DNA from: Epiperipatus broadwayi
Taxonomy: Eukaryota > Onychophora > Udeonychophora > Euonychophora > Peripatidae
Length of the DNA: 64,000 nucleotides
NCBI GenBank assembly: GCA_028023455.1
Contig: JAQFVV010012418.1
Coordinates: 5,699,244 to 5,763,243 of the forward strand
Direction: 5' to 3'
A program made the translations under genes and the position numbers. Positions within the stretch are counted from its first letter, which is position 1. Each line of letters starts with the position of its first letter. This document shows, piece after piece, positions 48,866-59,463 of this stretch. Below the pieces are notes generated by a model that saw only the letters and a list, made by a program, of their open reading frames with translations, was not told the DNA's origin and did no database searches.

Positions 48866-51249
48866 CATTTGACTTTAAAAATTTCTATGATTCAAATAAA
48901 AGAAAAAACAAAACTCCATTTTAGCGTTTGAAATTTTAATTTAACTACTGTATATTGTTATAGCTGGAATATTATTGACAAGAAGAATGATTTGTAAAAA
49001 GTTTCTGTTTTTATACAGTTTGTGCATAGATCTCCTGAAATGCTGAGATTTTTAACTGCATGTTGTTTAAATACATTTCATTTATTACAGATAAAAAATA
49101 AAATAATAAAATCAGTTTTATATTCATACATGATCACCTAACTTGACCTCAGGCTATCCCTAAGTCATTTGACTATAAATTAATATTCAATTTTAAATTT
49201 TTTACAAAATATATATATACATTATAGTTTATTAATCAAATAGTTTATATATAAAATATTACTTGCTAAAATATTGGTTGTATTAAATTTATTATAGAAT
49301 AATAATTTATTGTGCATTCCCTAATTCACTCTAAATAAATATATATGTGTGGTACATGTATATATGTAATAATAATAAACAAATAATCTTCCCATTATTA
49401 ATGCATGTTCCAAATGGATTGGGCTCAATAAGTAGGCCGATCTTGTTAGGACTATTTGTGTTGTAAGTTACCCTTTACACTAGTAATGAATTACCAGAAT
49501 ATCTGGGAAGAGTTCAGAATAAAATTCTATCAATAAAAAATACATATATTCATCCTTTTTTTCTAATAAATTTTATTAATCCCATTTCAAATTAACATTC
49601 AGTGATTTGCCAATATATTTATTTACATCTTTTCTCTCAAATATAAAAGCAATGATGAATAGAAGAAGATAAAAGCAAAACCAACAACAATAATGATAAC
49701 GAAATACATTTTATAGCAGAACATTTACATATATTTTTAATTATTTAATCCCTAGGAATATTTTGCTGTCATTAAATAACCAAAGTATGATTGTTTTAGA
49801 CTTTAAAAATGAACATAATCTACATGTTTTTTAGAAATAAATATATAAGTTAACTTTAATCTTTTTTTTACTTTTGTGCACTGAAAATTAATGAGCTCTG
49901 CAGAAACTGACTTTAAAAACATTTTATTGGATACTATTTAATGTCTTGTTAATTTTTTCTCAACAGAAATTTGTGACTAATATAAACAATATTTTCTTTA
50001 CACATAATAATATTTTTTCTTTCATTTATATTTGTAATTTTAATTTGCAAATGTTTTTTTGTCTGCTTGTCAGAGTGGTTTGCACTTTCAATGAAGTTTA
50101 TCATAATATGCAGACAAACAAACGTTTGCAAATTAGAATAAGTAATATAAAGTAACCTGTGCTATAAGTGCACTACTTAAGAAACAAACTTAAGAGCTCA
50201 TTGTTTTTGGAATAAAACTAATCCTATTAGATTGAAGTTAATCCTGTCACCTTAGTAACCACATATCACTTGATCTTCATGCAACTAATAATTTGATCAT
50301 TTTGTTATTGATTATTTATATTTATATTGCCTCTATCAATTTTGTATAATCATTAAAATTATGTGTGTGTGCCTAGCATTATTAAAGAAAATATTTAAAT
50401 GCTTTTTATTGCTTAGTTTTCAATTACGATTATAAATGCATGCCCTTTGACAAAACAAAAAAGTAGTAAAAATAATCTTTAAAATTTGGAAGCCATATCA
50501 GTCTCTTTTTTTCTTTGCTTGATGCAGATCTACTATCTTATTTAAATATATCCCATAATAATTTCTTAACTCTCTATATCCTCAATATAATTACTTTTTC
50601 CAAAGTCTATTATTTTGATAAAATCTTTTTTCTTTTTGCTGTTAATTCTTGATATCTTAGTAGCTGTTAAATATATTTTGCATTGGAATTAAAGTAAAAT
50701 GTGAAACATAAGTGAAATATTCAGGAGATTTTCAAAGTTCATTAACAAAATGTCTAATGATTTTTTGAATAATGAATTAAAATAAATTGCCAACAATAGT
50801 CTTGCAAATGCTGAACTATTGAAATATGTTTATTTTCTCCCTATATATAGTTTTTTATGACTTTCTTTATCTTTCATTTTTATTTTATTTTTTTTTTAAA
50901 AAAAATCCTACATCACTAATTGTAAGAATTTTATATTTTGATTAATTTACATAATTTTTTAATGATTAAAACTTTAATTACTTAGCAATTCCTCCCTATT
51001 AATTATTTTATTAATTATTATTTGATCATCAAATTCTTTCTTTCATTTTTTTTAAAAATTTGATATCTATATATTTTTTACATTTCATTTGTATTTTGTT
51101 TATTCTGAATTATATCATTTTATCCCATAGAAAATTCATTCTGTTTACTCTCATATAATTTATTTCAATTTCTCTGTTATTTAAATATTACATTTATTCT
51201 ATAATTGTATATATCTTACATTTGTTTGTATGTATGTATGTGTATATAT
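48866..51249. other. AT-rich DNA, no gene seen
   Basis: No coding frame or repeat of note is seen. Small opposing frames at 49,946-50,155 are shadows of each other. A block at 51,165-51,220 resembles 59,470-59,528 on the other side of the Gypsy 4 insertion. Confidence 0.55.
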
Positions 51250-52384
51250 TGTGCCATTACAATTTAGTCACTAGCTAAATTTATAGTAATGTGCATGTAG
51301 AAAAGGTAAAACAAAATCATCATCACAATTTTATATAACCATAAAGGAAGTTGTAGGGCATCCAAGTTTAAACCCTACAAGGTCCAGTTCTAAAAGCTTT
51401 AAACAGAGAAAGAATGGGTCAACAATTACATGCTTTACTTGTTTGTGTGTTGATAGAAAGGTAATACACACATTTAAAATATTTAATATTTAAATATTCT
51501 TTAAAAAGCAAAGTTATAATGCATACATATAGGCAATGTATGTATTATATTATTTAATTGTTTTATATTTCAAATATTAAACATTTTAACTTTCTTTAAA
51601 ACTAACTTATGCTTGATCAATTCTAATATTTTATTCTATACTTTTATTTTGCTTTTCTTTAATTATAAGTGGGATTTAAAAGTTACAGATTTAATTAAAT
51701 AATTGGGTTATAATTACTAAGCTAGCAATTATAGTATTTAAGGTTAGTTTATGAATGATTTGAAAGAATGCAGGATGTGTGTACATTACATACAAAATTT
51801 TACATTTCCTAAATATTGAAAGAAAAGGAAGTATTAAATCTGTTAAATTATTTTTTTTGTACAATTTTTTTTGTTAAAAGAGGAAATCTGTTTAATCAGA
51901 TATCGATCTTTGTAGTAAATTTTTTGTAAATGATTGTCACTTTGGAGCTATAATTTTTGAAATTTTCTTATCAAGATCTAAAGAAGGAAGCTCAAAGATT
52001 TGAAGTGTTACCTGGATGTTAAAAAGAAAGAAAAAACAAAAGAAAGGAAATAAGAATTGAGTCTATTTTTTTTTTTAAAACAAAAGTGTCTGGAAAAAGG
52101 ATTAAACTTTTCAGTTGAAAAATACTTTGGTTGAAAATAAATTAGAGATCTAATTAAAACAACTTTGTCCAAAAATAGCAAGTGATGCTATCTCTGATTG
52201 GTTAAATTAGCTAAAAATTGGATATAAAAAGCTGTCTTAGATTATTATTATTGTGATTGATTCAGATTATTAAACTATAATATTGAACGTTGAAAATAAA
52301 AAAAATGGCTTGCTAGAAAAATTATATGTATATTCCATCGATTCCTGACCATCTGGGGAAGCTGCACATCACATAGGAAAGACA
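51250..52384 (+). repeat. LTR Y (Gypsy 4 family), first 1.13 kb, + orientation
   Basis: It starts TGTGCCATTACAATTTAGTC and is almost identical, in inverted orientation, to 54,486-55,615; sampled blocks matched completely apart from a T-run length difference. It stops at AGGAAAGACA, where the inverted LTR end of element X begins. It is read here as the left part of a lone LTR into which X inserted. ATAT flanks its start and also follows 59,462, a possible 4-bp duplication in low-complexity sequence. Confidence 0.8.
52222..52231 (+). promoter_or_regulatory. Probable TATA box in LTR Y
   Basis: ATATAAAAAG lies about 970 bases into the LTR; the mirror site exists in the LTR at 54.6 kb. If real, the U3 is about 1 kb and the R-U5 part is unusually long, about 2.2 kb. 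Confidence 0.35.
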
Positions 52385-52385
52385 T

Positions 52386-55300
52386 TGTAACCAAATAAAT
52401 GAGTTCAAAAGATATTACTATATCTGAGTAAAGGAGTCCAATATCAAAATTAAAGGTTGATCAAATTATTAATAATTTGATTATATGAAATCTATTATGG
52501 AAATCACGTGAAGTGAGTACACTAGTAATTCAATAAAATATAACTCAGGTATACAGGCAGTAGGTTTTATCCACTTTCATTTCTTGGTTTGATGTTAAGT
52601 GCATGTTTAAACAAATACTAAGTGAATATGGTCTAGCAGGGCGCCACTAGATTATCTGAATCTAGACACGGTTATATCTGATAACCTTTCACATGTACCG
52701 GGTTTGAATCCCTTTTTGGTACTTTATTTCTAATAAAAATGAGAGATTTTGCTTTTTGAGCCATATCACTAGAAGTACTAATAGTTAGGTAAAAGTAAAA
52801 CATCTTTAAACCACAGTGGAGTTCATTGAACATAAATCATTTCTCAGATCTTAACATAACAAATGTGTTTCAATATTTTATAAGTTCACTAGCTCAGATT
52901 ATATATAACTAATTTAGGATGGCAATTCACTCATCCTTGCATGAAATAGATGATGGGATGTGGTTATAATAATACTAAGAAATCACTAAATATTATAAAA
53001 TCAATATTTATTTATGGCCTTTAAACATTTAAACAGCTCCTTAATTAAAACGTTGATGACGATGATGATGATGATAATAATAACGATGACAAGGGTTTCA
53101 ATTACAGCTCTAGGACTAAGCCTAAACATAAAACTAATTTTTTTATAAAGAAATTCATAATTATTGCTTAATTTTAGCATATTTACTTATATCTTAAATA
53201 ACTAATATTCAACCATTGATGATGATGAATAATCACACTTAACAAAGACTACACTTAATGAAATATATACGCCTCGTTTAATAAAACAAACTAATATTTA
53301 TTACTACATTTCTAACATATACATAAAAATTTCTAGATAAATATGAAAATTGACATGAATAATAATAATAATAATTGATTATATAACAATCCTCAGATTA
53401 ATTTTAAGTTCTTCCCCCTTTCCCTTCAAATGTATTTTGTATTAAGTTGGACGTCACATTGACCATGATTTTCACTCCATGAGAAAAGTATTAAAAAAAA
53501 AATATTATCTGCTCATTGGCACACATACTTTAAAATCCAACATGTAAATAGAATGTAAAAAAAATATGTTAGTAAAATTGAAAGAGCAAGTTTTAGAAAA
53601 AAGTTTTAAATTATTTTCTCCCCCTCCCTTCCAAGCGCTGAAATCTATACTGAACTTGAAACAAAATAATCTAATATTCTAATACTACTCATTATTCCAC
53701 ATTCACTTCCAATTATACACATATAAAAATATTATTATGTATGTGCGTGTTTTATCCCATAATAACAAAATATTATTTAAAACCAAAATAATAATATATT
53801 AGTTAAAACTAAAATCATAATACCATAAAAAAAAATAAAAAAAAATTGTTTTACATATTAATATTGTAAAATTAATAATCAAATCATTTTATACATTCAA
53901 GATCATTTATGAAGCTCAAAGTTATTTTTAGTAAGACATTCTTGTTTTAATCGATCTGAATAGTCTTTAAAGTTCTTTAACTAAAATATACCACTTTATT
54001 GCTAAAATGTTTCTTAAGACTGATATCATAAAGAAAATAGATATAAAAAGTCATATTACCGATTTTTTTTGTTTGTAGCGAATTTCCAAGGGTTCAAACT
54101 TGTCTTGTATAATGTTTATATTTCTGTAGCTACCATTTCCGTTTTACTGGGAACAATCTCTTTCTTGAGGTGGATAGCTATTTGATGATGATGACTCTAT
54201 TGAGGTTATTTGCTTTAGTGGACAATTTGGAAATCATTATAGTAAATTTTCTTCTCTTCTTGTCAAGCATGTGGATGAAATACAGCAGTTGTTTTCCCAT
54301 TTGTAAATTTTCTTGAGTTCAAAATCAGTTGTTGTAACAATTAATTGGACTTGATGATTAATATTTATCCGTAGATTAATTCATCTTCTTTGAATGCAGG
54401 TGAATGCTTTCTTTCTTCTATTAAAAACATCTTATTTATCTGGTCAGTTGAAAGGTGTAGAATATTATTTTAGACACATCTTTTCTTTCCTATGTGATGT
54501 GCAGCTTCCCCAGATGGTCAGGAATCGATGGAATATACATATAATTTTTCTAGCAAGCCATTTTTTTTATTTTCAACGTTCAATATTATAGTTTAATAAT
54601 CTGAATCAATCACAATAATAATAATCTAAGACAGCTTTTTATATCCAATTTTTAGCTAATTTAACCAATCAGAGATAGCATCACTTGCTATTTTTGGACA
54701 AAGTTGTTTTAATTAGATCTCTAATTTATTTTCAACCAAAGTATTTTTCAACTGAAAAGTTTAATCCTTTTTCCAGACACTTTTGTTTTAAAAAAAAATA
54801 GACTCAATTCTTATTTCCTTTCTTTTGTTTTTTCTTTCTTTTTAACATCCAGGTAACACTTCAAATCTTTGAGCTTCCTTCTTTAGATCTTGATAAGAAA
54901 ATTTCAAAAATTATAGCTCCAAAGTGACAATCATTTACAAAAAATTTACTACAAAGATCGATATCTGATTAAACAGATTTCCTCTTTTAACAAAAAAAAA
55001 TTGTACAAAAAAAATAATTTAACAGATTTAATACTTCCTTTTCTTTCAATATTTAGGAAATGTAAAATTTTGTATGTAATGTACACACATCCTGCATTCT
55101 TTCAAATCATTCATAAACTAACCTTAAATACTATAATTGCTAGCTTAGTAATTATAACCCAATTATTTAATTAAATCTGTAACTTTTAAATCCCACTTAT
55201 AATTAAAGAAAAGCAAAATAAAAGTATAGAATAAAATATTAGAATTGATCAAGCATAAGTTAGTTTTAAAGAAAGTTAAAATGTTTAATATTTGAAATAT

Positions 55301-55615
55301 AAAACAATTAAATAATATAATACATACATTGCCTATATGTATGCATTATAACTTTGCTTTTTAAAGAATATTTAAATATTAAATATTTTAAATGTGTGTA
55401 TTACCTTTCTATCAACACACAAACAAGTAAAGCATGTAATTGTTGACCCATTCTTTCTCTGTTTAAAGCTTTTAGAACTGGACCTTGTAGGGTTTAAACT
55501 TGGATGCCCTACAACTTCCTTTATGGTTATATAAAATTGTGATGATGATTTTGTTTTACCTTTTCTACATGCACATTACTATAAATTTAGCTAGTGACTA
55601 AATTGTAATGGCACA
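52386..55615 (-). repeat. 3' LTR of Gypsy element 4 (X), about 3.2 kb
   Basis: On the - strand it begins TGTGCCATTAC directly after the polypurine tract and ends GGTTACA at 52,386. The terminal 96 bases (52,386-52,481) match 59,293-59,388, next to the primer binding site, which fixes the LTR end. The first 1.13 kb is mirrored at 51,250-52,384. Inside are a tRNA-like segment (52,636-52,725), a GAT-rich run near 53,053-53,090 and AT-rich DNA. At 3.2 kb it is long for a Gypsy LTR; an insertion within it is possible. Confidence 0.65.
52636..52725 (+). repeat. tRNA-like (SINE-like) segment within the LTR
   Basis: GGTCTAGCAGGGCGCCACTAG resembles a Leu-type D-arm and anticodon-arm start, and GGGTTTGAATCCC is a good pol III B box about 65 bases on. 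It is probably a SINE head or a chance tRNA-like fold. No tail or duplication was recognised. Confidence 0.4.
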
Positions 55616-55616
55616 A

Positions 55617-55630
55617 CTTTCTCCCCCTTC
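55617..55630 (-). other. Polypurine tract of Gypsy element 4
   Basis: GAAGGGGGAGAAAG on the - strand, one base before the TGTGCC start of the 3' LTR. It sets the LTR border. Confidence 0.85.
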
Positions 55631-55769
55631 GGATAAAATCATCAGCACTTTTGTTTTAACTATATTAAAAAAAAAAATCCTAACTAATAAATACACTAAT
55701 AATAATAAACACTTATAATATATATATATATAAAAAAATTAAATAATTTATTTGGAGATCTTTGCCAGG

Positions 55770-57464
55770 CTATTCTGCTGAAGTATAAGGGATCAAACTC
55801 CTAGCATTATAGGTCCCCTTATTCCCATCAAGAGCAGCAAGCATAAAGGCATTCTCTCCTATCTTTTTAGTGATTTTGAATGGTCCTTCATACAAATGCA
55901 GAAACTTTTTAAATTTGTTTCTTTGGGGGTTGCTAACATGAGGGGTGCGTACCAGCACAAGATCATTGATCTTAAATGGATGTGGTTTAGTTCTGGATTG
56001 CTTTACCCTTTTTTGACCCATGAGTTTAAGTTGGACTCGAGCCTTATTAAGGTCATCATCATTATTTATTTCCTCAAGGGTAATAGGCAAAGGGATTTTA
56101 ATAAGCAAAGGTTCCTGTTTTCCGTAATGCAACCTAACAGGGGGGAATCCTGTTGATTCATTACAAGTGATATTAATGAGATTTACCAATTCAGGAAGTT
56201 TATTCACCCACTGTCTATGATCATCTGGAATGTAGACTCTATAAAGTCTGCTAAGCTCGCGCATAATGCGCTCGCAGGGGTTAGACTGCGGATTTCGTAT
56301 AGAGCTCATAACATGTTTGATGTTCTGAGTTTGAACCCATTTCTTCCAGGTCTTCGATACAAAGGCAGTGGCATGATCTGTCAAAATCACATCAGGTTTA
56401 TCCCCGGCTTGCAACTGGTGTTTGGTGAGGCACCTGATAACACCCTTAGCATCAGTTCGTGGCACGGCAAATGCAGATACATATTTAGAAAATACATCAT
56501 ATGCCACTAAAATGAACTTTTGTCGGTTATAGGCCGGGAGTGGTCCATAAAAATCAAGTGCCAACAATTGGTTAGGCCGATCCGGGATTATGGGTTGTAA
56601 AATACCAACAAATGACCTAGCATGATACTTAGTCTTGGCACAAACTGTACATTGTTTAATGACATTGCTGACACTTCTATACATCTGATTCCAATAGAAA
56701 TAATTCTTTAACACATAATAAATCTTTGGAGTGCCATAATGGCCATACTTGCAATGAGCATATAGTAGGATTTTAGGAATCACGATCCTCCAAGGGTTAC
56801 CATGATTAACCTTAATCTTATACATGAGAAGATCTCGGTTGAATTTATACTGGGTAAAAACTTTCTTGAGTGATTTCTTGGAGCTGTGGCGGTTTAGGGG
56901 ATGATTCAGGATGGTGATGATTCTGCCCAATTTTAGGTCTTGTTTTTGAATCCCAGCCAAATTATGGTAATCTTTTAAGATATCTCTCTCTAATTCAACA
57001 TTAACATTATTAATCAAGATATTCTCTGTACCGGGATGTTGGGGCACAAGACAGACAGGGTGACGACTAAGAACATCCGCAGGGATATTCTTAATACCCT
57101 CAACATAGACGATGCTGTAATTAAACTGTTGTAGGTATAGACTCCACCTAATTAATCTTTCATTATTTAAATAGCTTTTACTTAGAAATTCTAAGCTCCT
57201 ATGGTCTGATAAAACAATGACCTCAGAGCCAAGCAAAAACTGGCGTAGCTTCTGAAAGGCCCATACCACTGCTAGGGCTTCTTTCTCTGTTATGGAGTAG
57301 TTCAGCTCTGCCCCTCTCAAATGTCTACTTAAAAAGTATAAGACCTGAGGTCTTTGATCTTCATCAAGCTGATATAAAACTACTCCCAGACCATAGTGGC
57401 TACTGTCTGTCTGTACAAAAAACTTTTTACCAAAATCAGGGTAAGACAAAATAATGTGGTTCAA
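55770..57464 (-). CDS. pol: Gypsy element 4 pol remnant: RNase H and integrase
   Basis: This is an open frame of 564 codons; its first codon is TTG and the true start is lost. The RNase H domain covers about residues 1-135 with the catalytic set D20 (FVQTDSS), E62 (TEKEALA), D87 (LSDHRSL) and D130 (ADVLSR). The integrase zinc finger has H237, H242, C272 and C275. The integrase core has D304 (ALDFYGP), D363 (LTDHATAF) and E398 (NPCERIMREL). A GPF-containing C-terminal module follows (LVLVRTPHVS, LYEGPFKI). All catalytic residues are present and no stop interrupts it, so the copy is young. Protease and RT are missing: about 40 bases upstream the frame runs into the gag coiled coil. It is probably a non-autonomous deletion derivative. 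Confidence 0.9.
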   Translation of the reverse strand: MNHIILSYPDFGKKFFVQTDSSHYGLGVVLYQLDEDQRPQVLYFLSRHLRGAELNYSITEKEALAVVWAFQKLRQFLLGSEVIVLSDHRSLEFLSKSYLNNERLIRWSLYLQQFNYSIVYVEGIKNIPADVLSRHPVCLVPQHPGTENILINNVNVELERDILKDYHNLAGIQKQDLKLGRIITILNHPLNRHSSKKSLKKVFTQYKFNRDLLMYKIKVNHGNPWRIVIPKILLYAHCKYGHYGTPKIYYVLKNYFYWNQMYRSVSNVIKQCTVCAKTKYHARSFVGILQPIIPDRPNQLLALDFYGPLPAYNRQKFILVAYDVFSKYVSAFAVPRTDAKGVIRCLTKHQLQAGDKPDVILTDHATAFVSKTWKKWVQTQNIKHVMSSIRNPQSNPCERIMRELSRLYRVYIPDDHRQWVNKLPELVNLINITCNESTGFPPVRLHYGKQEPLLIKIPLPITLEEINNDDDLNKARVQLKLMGQKRVKQSRTKPHPFKINDLVLVRTPHVSNPQRNKFKKFLHLYEGPFKITKKIGENAFMLAALDGNKGTYNARSLIPYTSAE

Positions 57465-57501
57465 AAAGGTTTGTTTTATGGTATTGAACTCTCTGGTATG
57501 C

Positions 57502-58068
57502 TCAGTGGTCCACCTCCATAGATTGACCTATCTTTTGTTCTAGATTTTCCATCCTTTGCTTACTATCCTCTCTTAGACTTTCTATATTTTTCTCTATCTT
57601 TTGTTCTAGATTTACCATACTTTTATTATTTTTCTCTATCTTTTGTTCTAGATTTACCATCCCTTGCTTACTATCTTCTCTTAGACTTTCTATATTTTTC
57701 TCCATCTTTTGTTCTAGATTTACCATACTTTTATTATTTTTCTCTATCTTTTGTTCTAGATTTACCGTACTTTGCTTACTATCTTCTCTCATACTTCTGA
57801 GCATCTGCATTATCATGTCCATGTCTGATGGTGCCATCTTTGCTATTTGAGCCTGGCCCACTTCTGACTCCTCATCTACTTCCACACTTGAGGCCGTATT
57901 ACTGTTACTAACATTAAAGGCATCTTCCTCTACTTCCTCTCTTTCCTTTTGTGTTTTTAAGAAAACCTCCCCATCCTCTTCTTCAGTATGAAAACGATCA
58001 CTGATTCCTGGTATTGGGGCACCTTCCTCTTCCATAACCTCTTCCATACTATAATTTAGTTCACTCAT
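57502..58068 (-). CDS. gag: Gypsy element 4 gag N-terminal part, coiled coil with repeats
   Basis: 188 codons starting MSELNYSMEEVMEEEG. The first 90 residues are strongly acidic. From about residue 90, a 36-residue unit (REDSKQ...VNLEQKIEKNNKS...NLEQKIEKNIESL) is repeated, encoded by 108-bp DNA repeats; it should form a long coiled coil. The usual capsid and zinc-knuckle parts are absent. The frame ends at GQSMEVDH, where it overlaps, in another frame, the first residues of the pol remnant (RWTTEHTREF). The junction looks like a deletion removing capsid, nucleocapsid, protease and RT. Call rests on position; a coiled coil before capsid is unusual. Confidence 0.65.
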   Translation of the reverse strand: MSELNYSMEEVMEEEGAPIPGISDRFHTEEEDGEVFLKTQKEREEVEEDAFNVSNSNTASSVEVDEESEVGQAQIAKMAPSDMDMIMQMLRSMREDSKQSTVNLEQKIEKNNKSMVNLEQKMEKNIESLREDSKQGMVNLEQKIEKNNKSMVNLEQKIEKNIESLREDSKQRMENLEQKIGQSMEVDH

Positions 58069-59272
58069 GTTATAAAACTATGTATATCCCATCTGTACTT
58101 CCCTGACCATCAAAAATCCACACATCTTCTCCCTGTCTGACACCTATTCTGACCAACTGACTGATTTGATTTTCACCTTATTATGCATTACAAATACAAA
58201 AAAAAAATTTTAATATCCTTATTTAATGAACTACACAACAATAATCTATATAGTGCATGTCTGTCTGTAATAGCCCAAATTATACATTCATCCATTCTCC
58301 CAGAAATCCGACAGATATTGACAGTCCACAGAATGACTAGCAGTTCACAATCTTGAGATAAATAAAAGAATTCAGTCACAACACTATAATCACACAATGC
58401 ATCACGAGCACTCAGAAGATCATCCCAATTCGATCACTTATTAACTACCACAACCCTTGATTAAATGAAGCAAACTCTGTTGCAATAAAAGATGTATTAA
58501 GTCTTAGGGGCTAAAATAGATAAACTATGCCTTGCTCTCTCTCTTGGAGTCTTATGTGGCAAGTATCAAGGAATGCCCTGCTTATTATAGACTAAAAAAT
58601 GAAACCTTGCTCTCTCTCTTGGAGACTTATAGGCTGGTATCATGGCAGGACTACTGTTAACTGCTTTATGATAAAATAAAGATAACATATAAATTGGGTT
58701 GGAGCAGTGAATGGGTTTGATCATTCATAAGTTACACGAAATACATAGCATTCTCAAGGCAATGACAAAACTCTCCACTCATCATCAAAACTGCAATCTA
58801 ACCAACCAAACTCCAACGATCAACCATCCAATCAAACCTCTAAAATCATAGACTTTTTACAAAATGAACTCTCCAAACACACATGAGACTACTATTCCAT
58901 AATTCATCACTATTACTATGCCTATCCTATCTGGCAATAAATTATTTTAATGTTCCACAAAAAAAAAAAATCTATTATTTATTTCACCTTTGTCTTAAGT
59001 TGTGATATTCATCTCTATTTTCAAAATTGATAAAAAAAAAAAAAAAAACAAGCTGTTTTATGGCTGTACCCATTTTATCATCATCAATGAAAGATTAAAT
59101 CATATTAAACATCATCATCTAAAATAAGAATGTTTGGCCAAGAAAATTTTGTAAGACAAAAAAAAATTTTTACTGAAAAAAAAAATTTTACTAAAAAAAA
59201 TTTCTCTATTTTTAACCACACATCTCCCATCACTCTATAGACTCTCTTTTTCAGGTATATGGTAAAATATCA
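58069..59272 (-). other. Leader of Gypsy element 4
   Basis: Untranslated region between the primer binding site and gag. It contains a diverged duplication: GCCTTGCTCTCTCTCTTGGAG near 58,530 and CCTTGCTCTCTCTCTTGGAG near 58,604. It also has A-runs near 58,960-59,200. No frame of note. Confidence 0.6.
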
Positions 59273-59291
59273 GGCCCCAGTTGGGTGTCCA
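59273..59291 (-). other. Primer binding site of Gypsy element 4
   Basis: On the - strand TGGACACCCAACTGGGGCC begins one base after the LTR end GGTTACA. The TGG start is the complement of the tRNA CCA end. The tRNA was not identified. Confidence 0.8.
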
Positions 59292-59292
59292 T

Positions 59293-59462
59293 TGTAACCA
59301 AATAAATGAGTTCAAAAGATATTACTATATCTGAGTAAAGGAGTCCAATATCAAAATTAAAGGATAATCAAATTATTAATAATTTGATCAACCTTTAATT
59401 TTGATATTGGACTCCTTTACTCAGATATAGTAATATCTTTTGAACTCATTTATTTGGTTACA
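59293..59462. repeat. Palindromic LTR-end junction (5' LTR remnant of X and end of LTR Y)
   Basis: The last 96 bases of the LTR in - orientation (59,293-59,388) are followed directly by the same LTR end in + orientation (to GGTTACA at 59,462). Together they form a nearly perfect palindrome of about 170 bases with three adjacent mismatches. The centre is a 22-bp self-complementary segment, 59,367-59,388, also present at 52,460-52,481. The remaining roughly 3.1 kb of the 5' LTR is missing. Confidence 0.9.
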
Positions 59463-59463
59463 A

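Noticed and set aside
55896-56510. Frames of 86 and 97 codons on the + strand
   Set aside because: They lie antisense within the intact integrase frame and are shadows.
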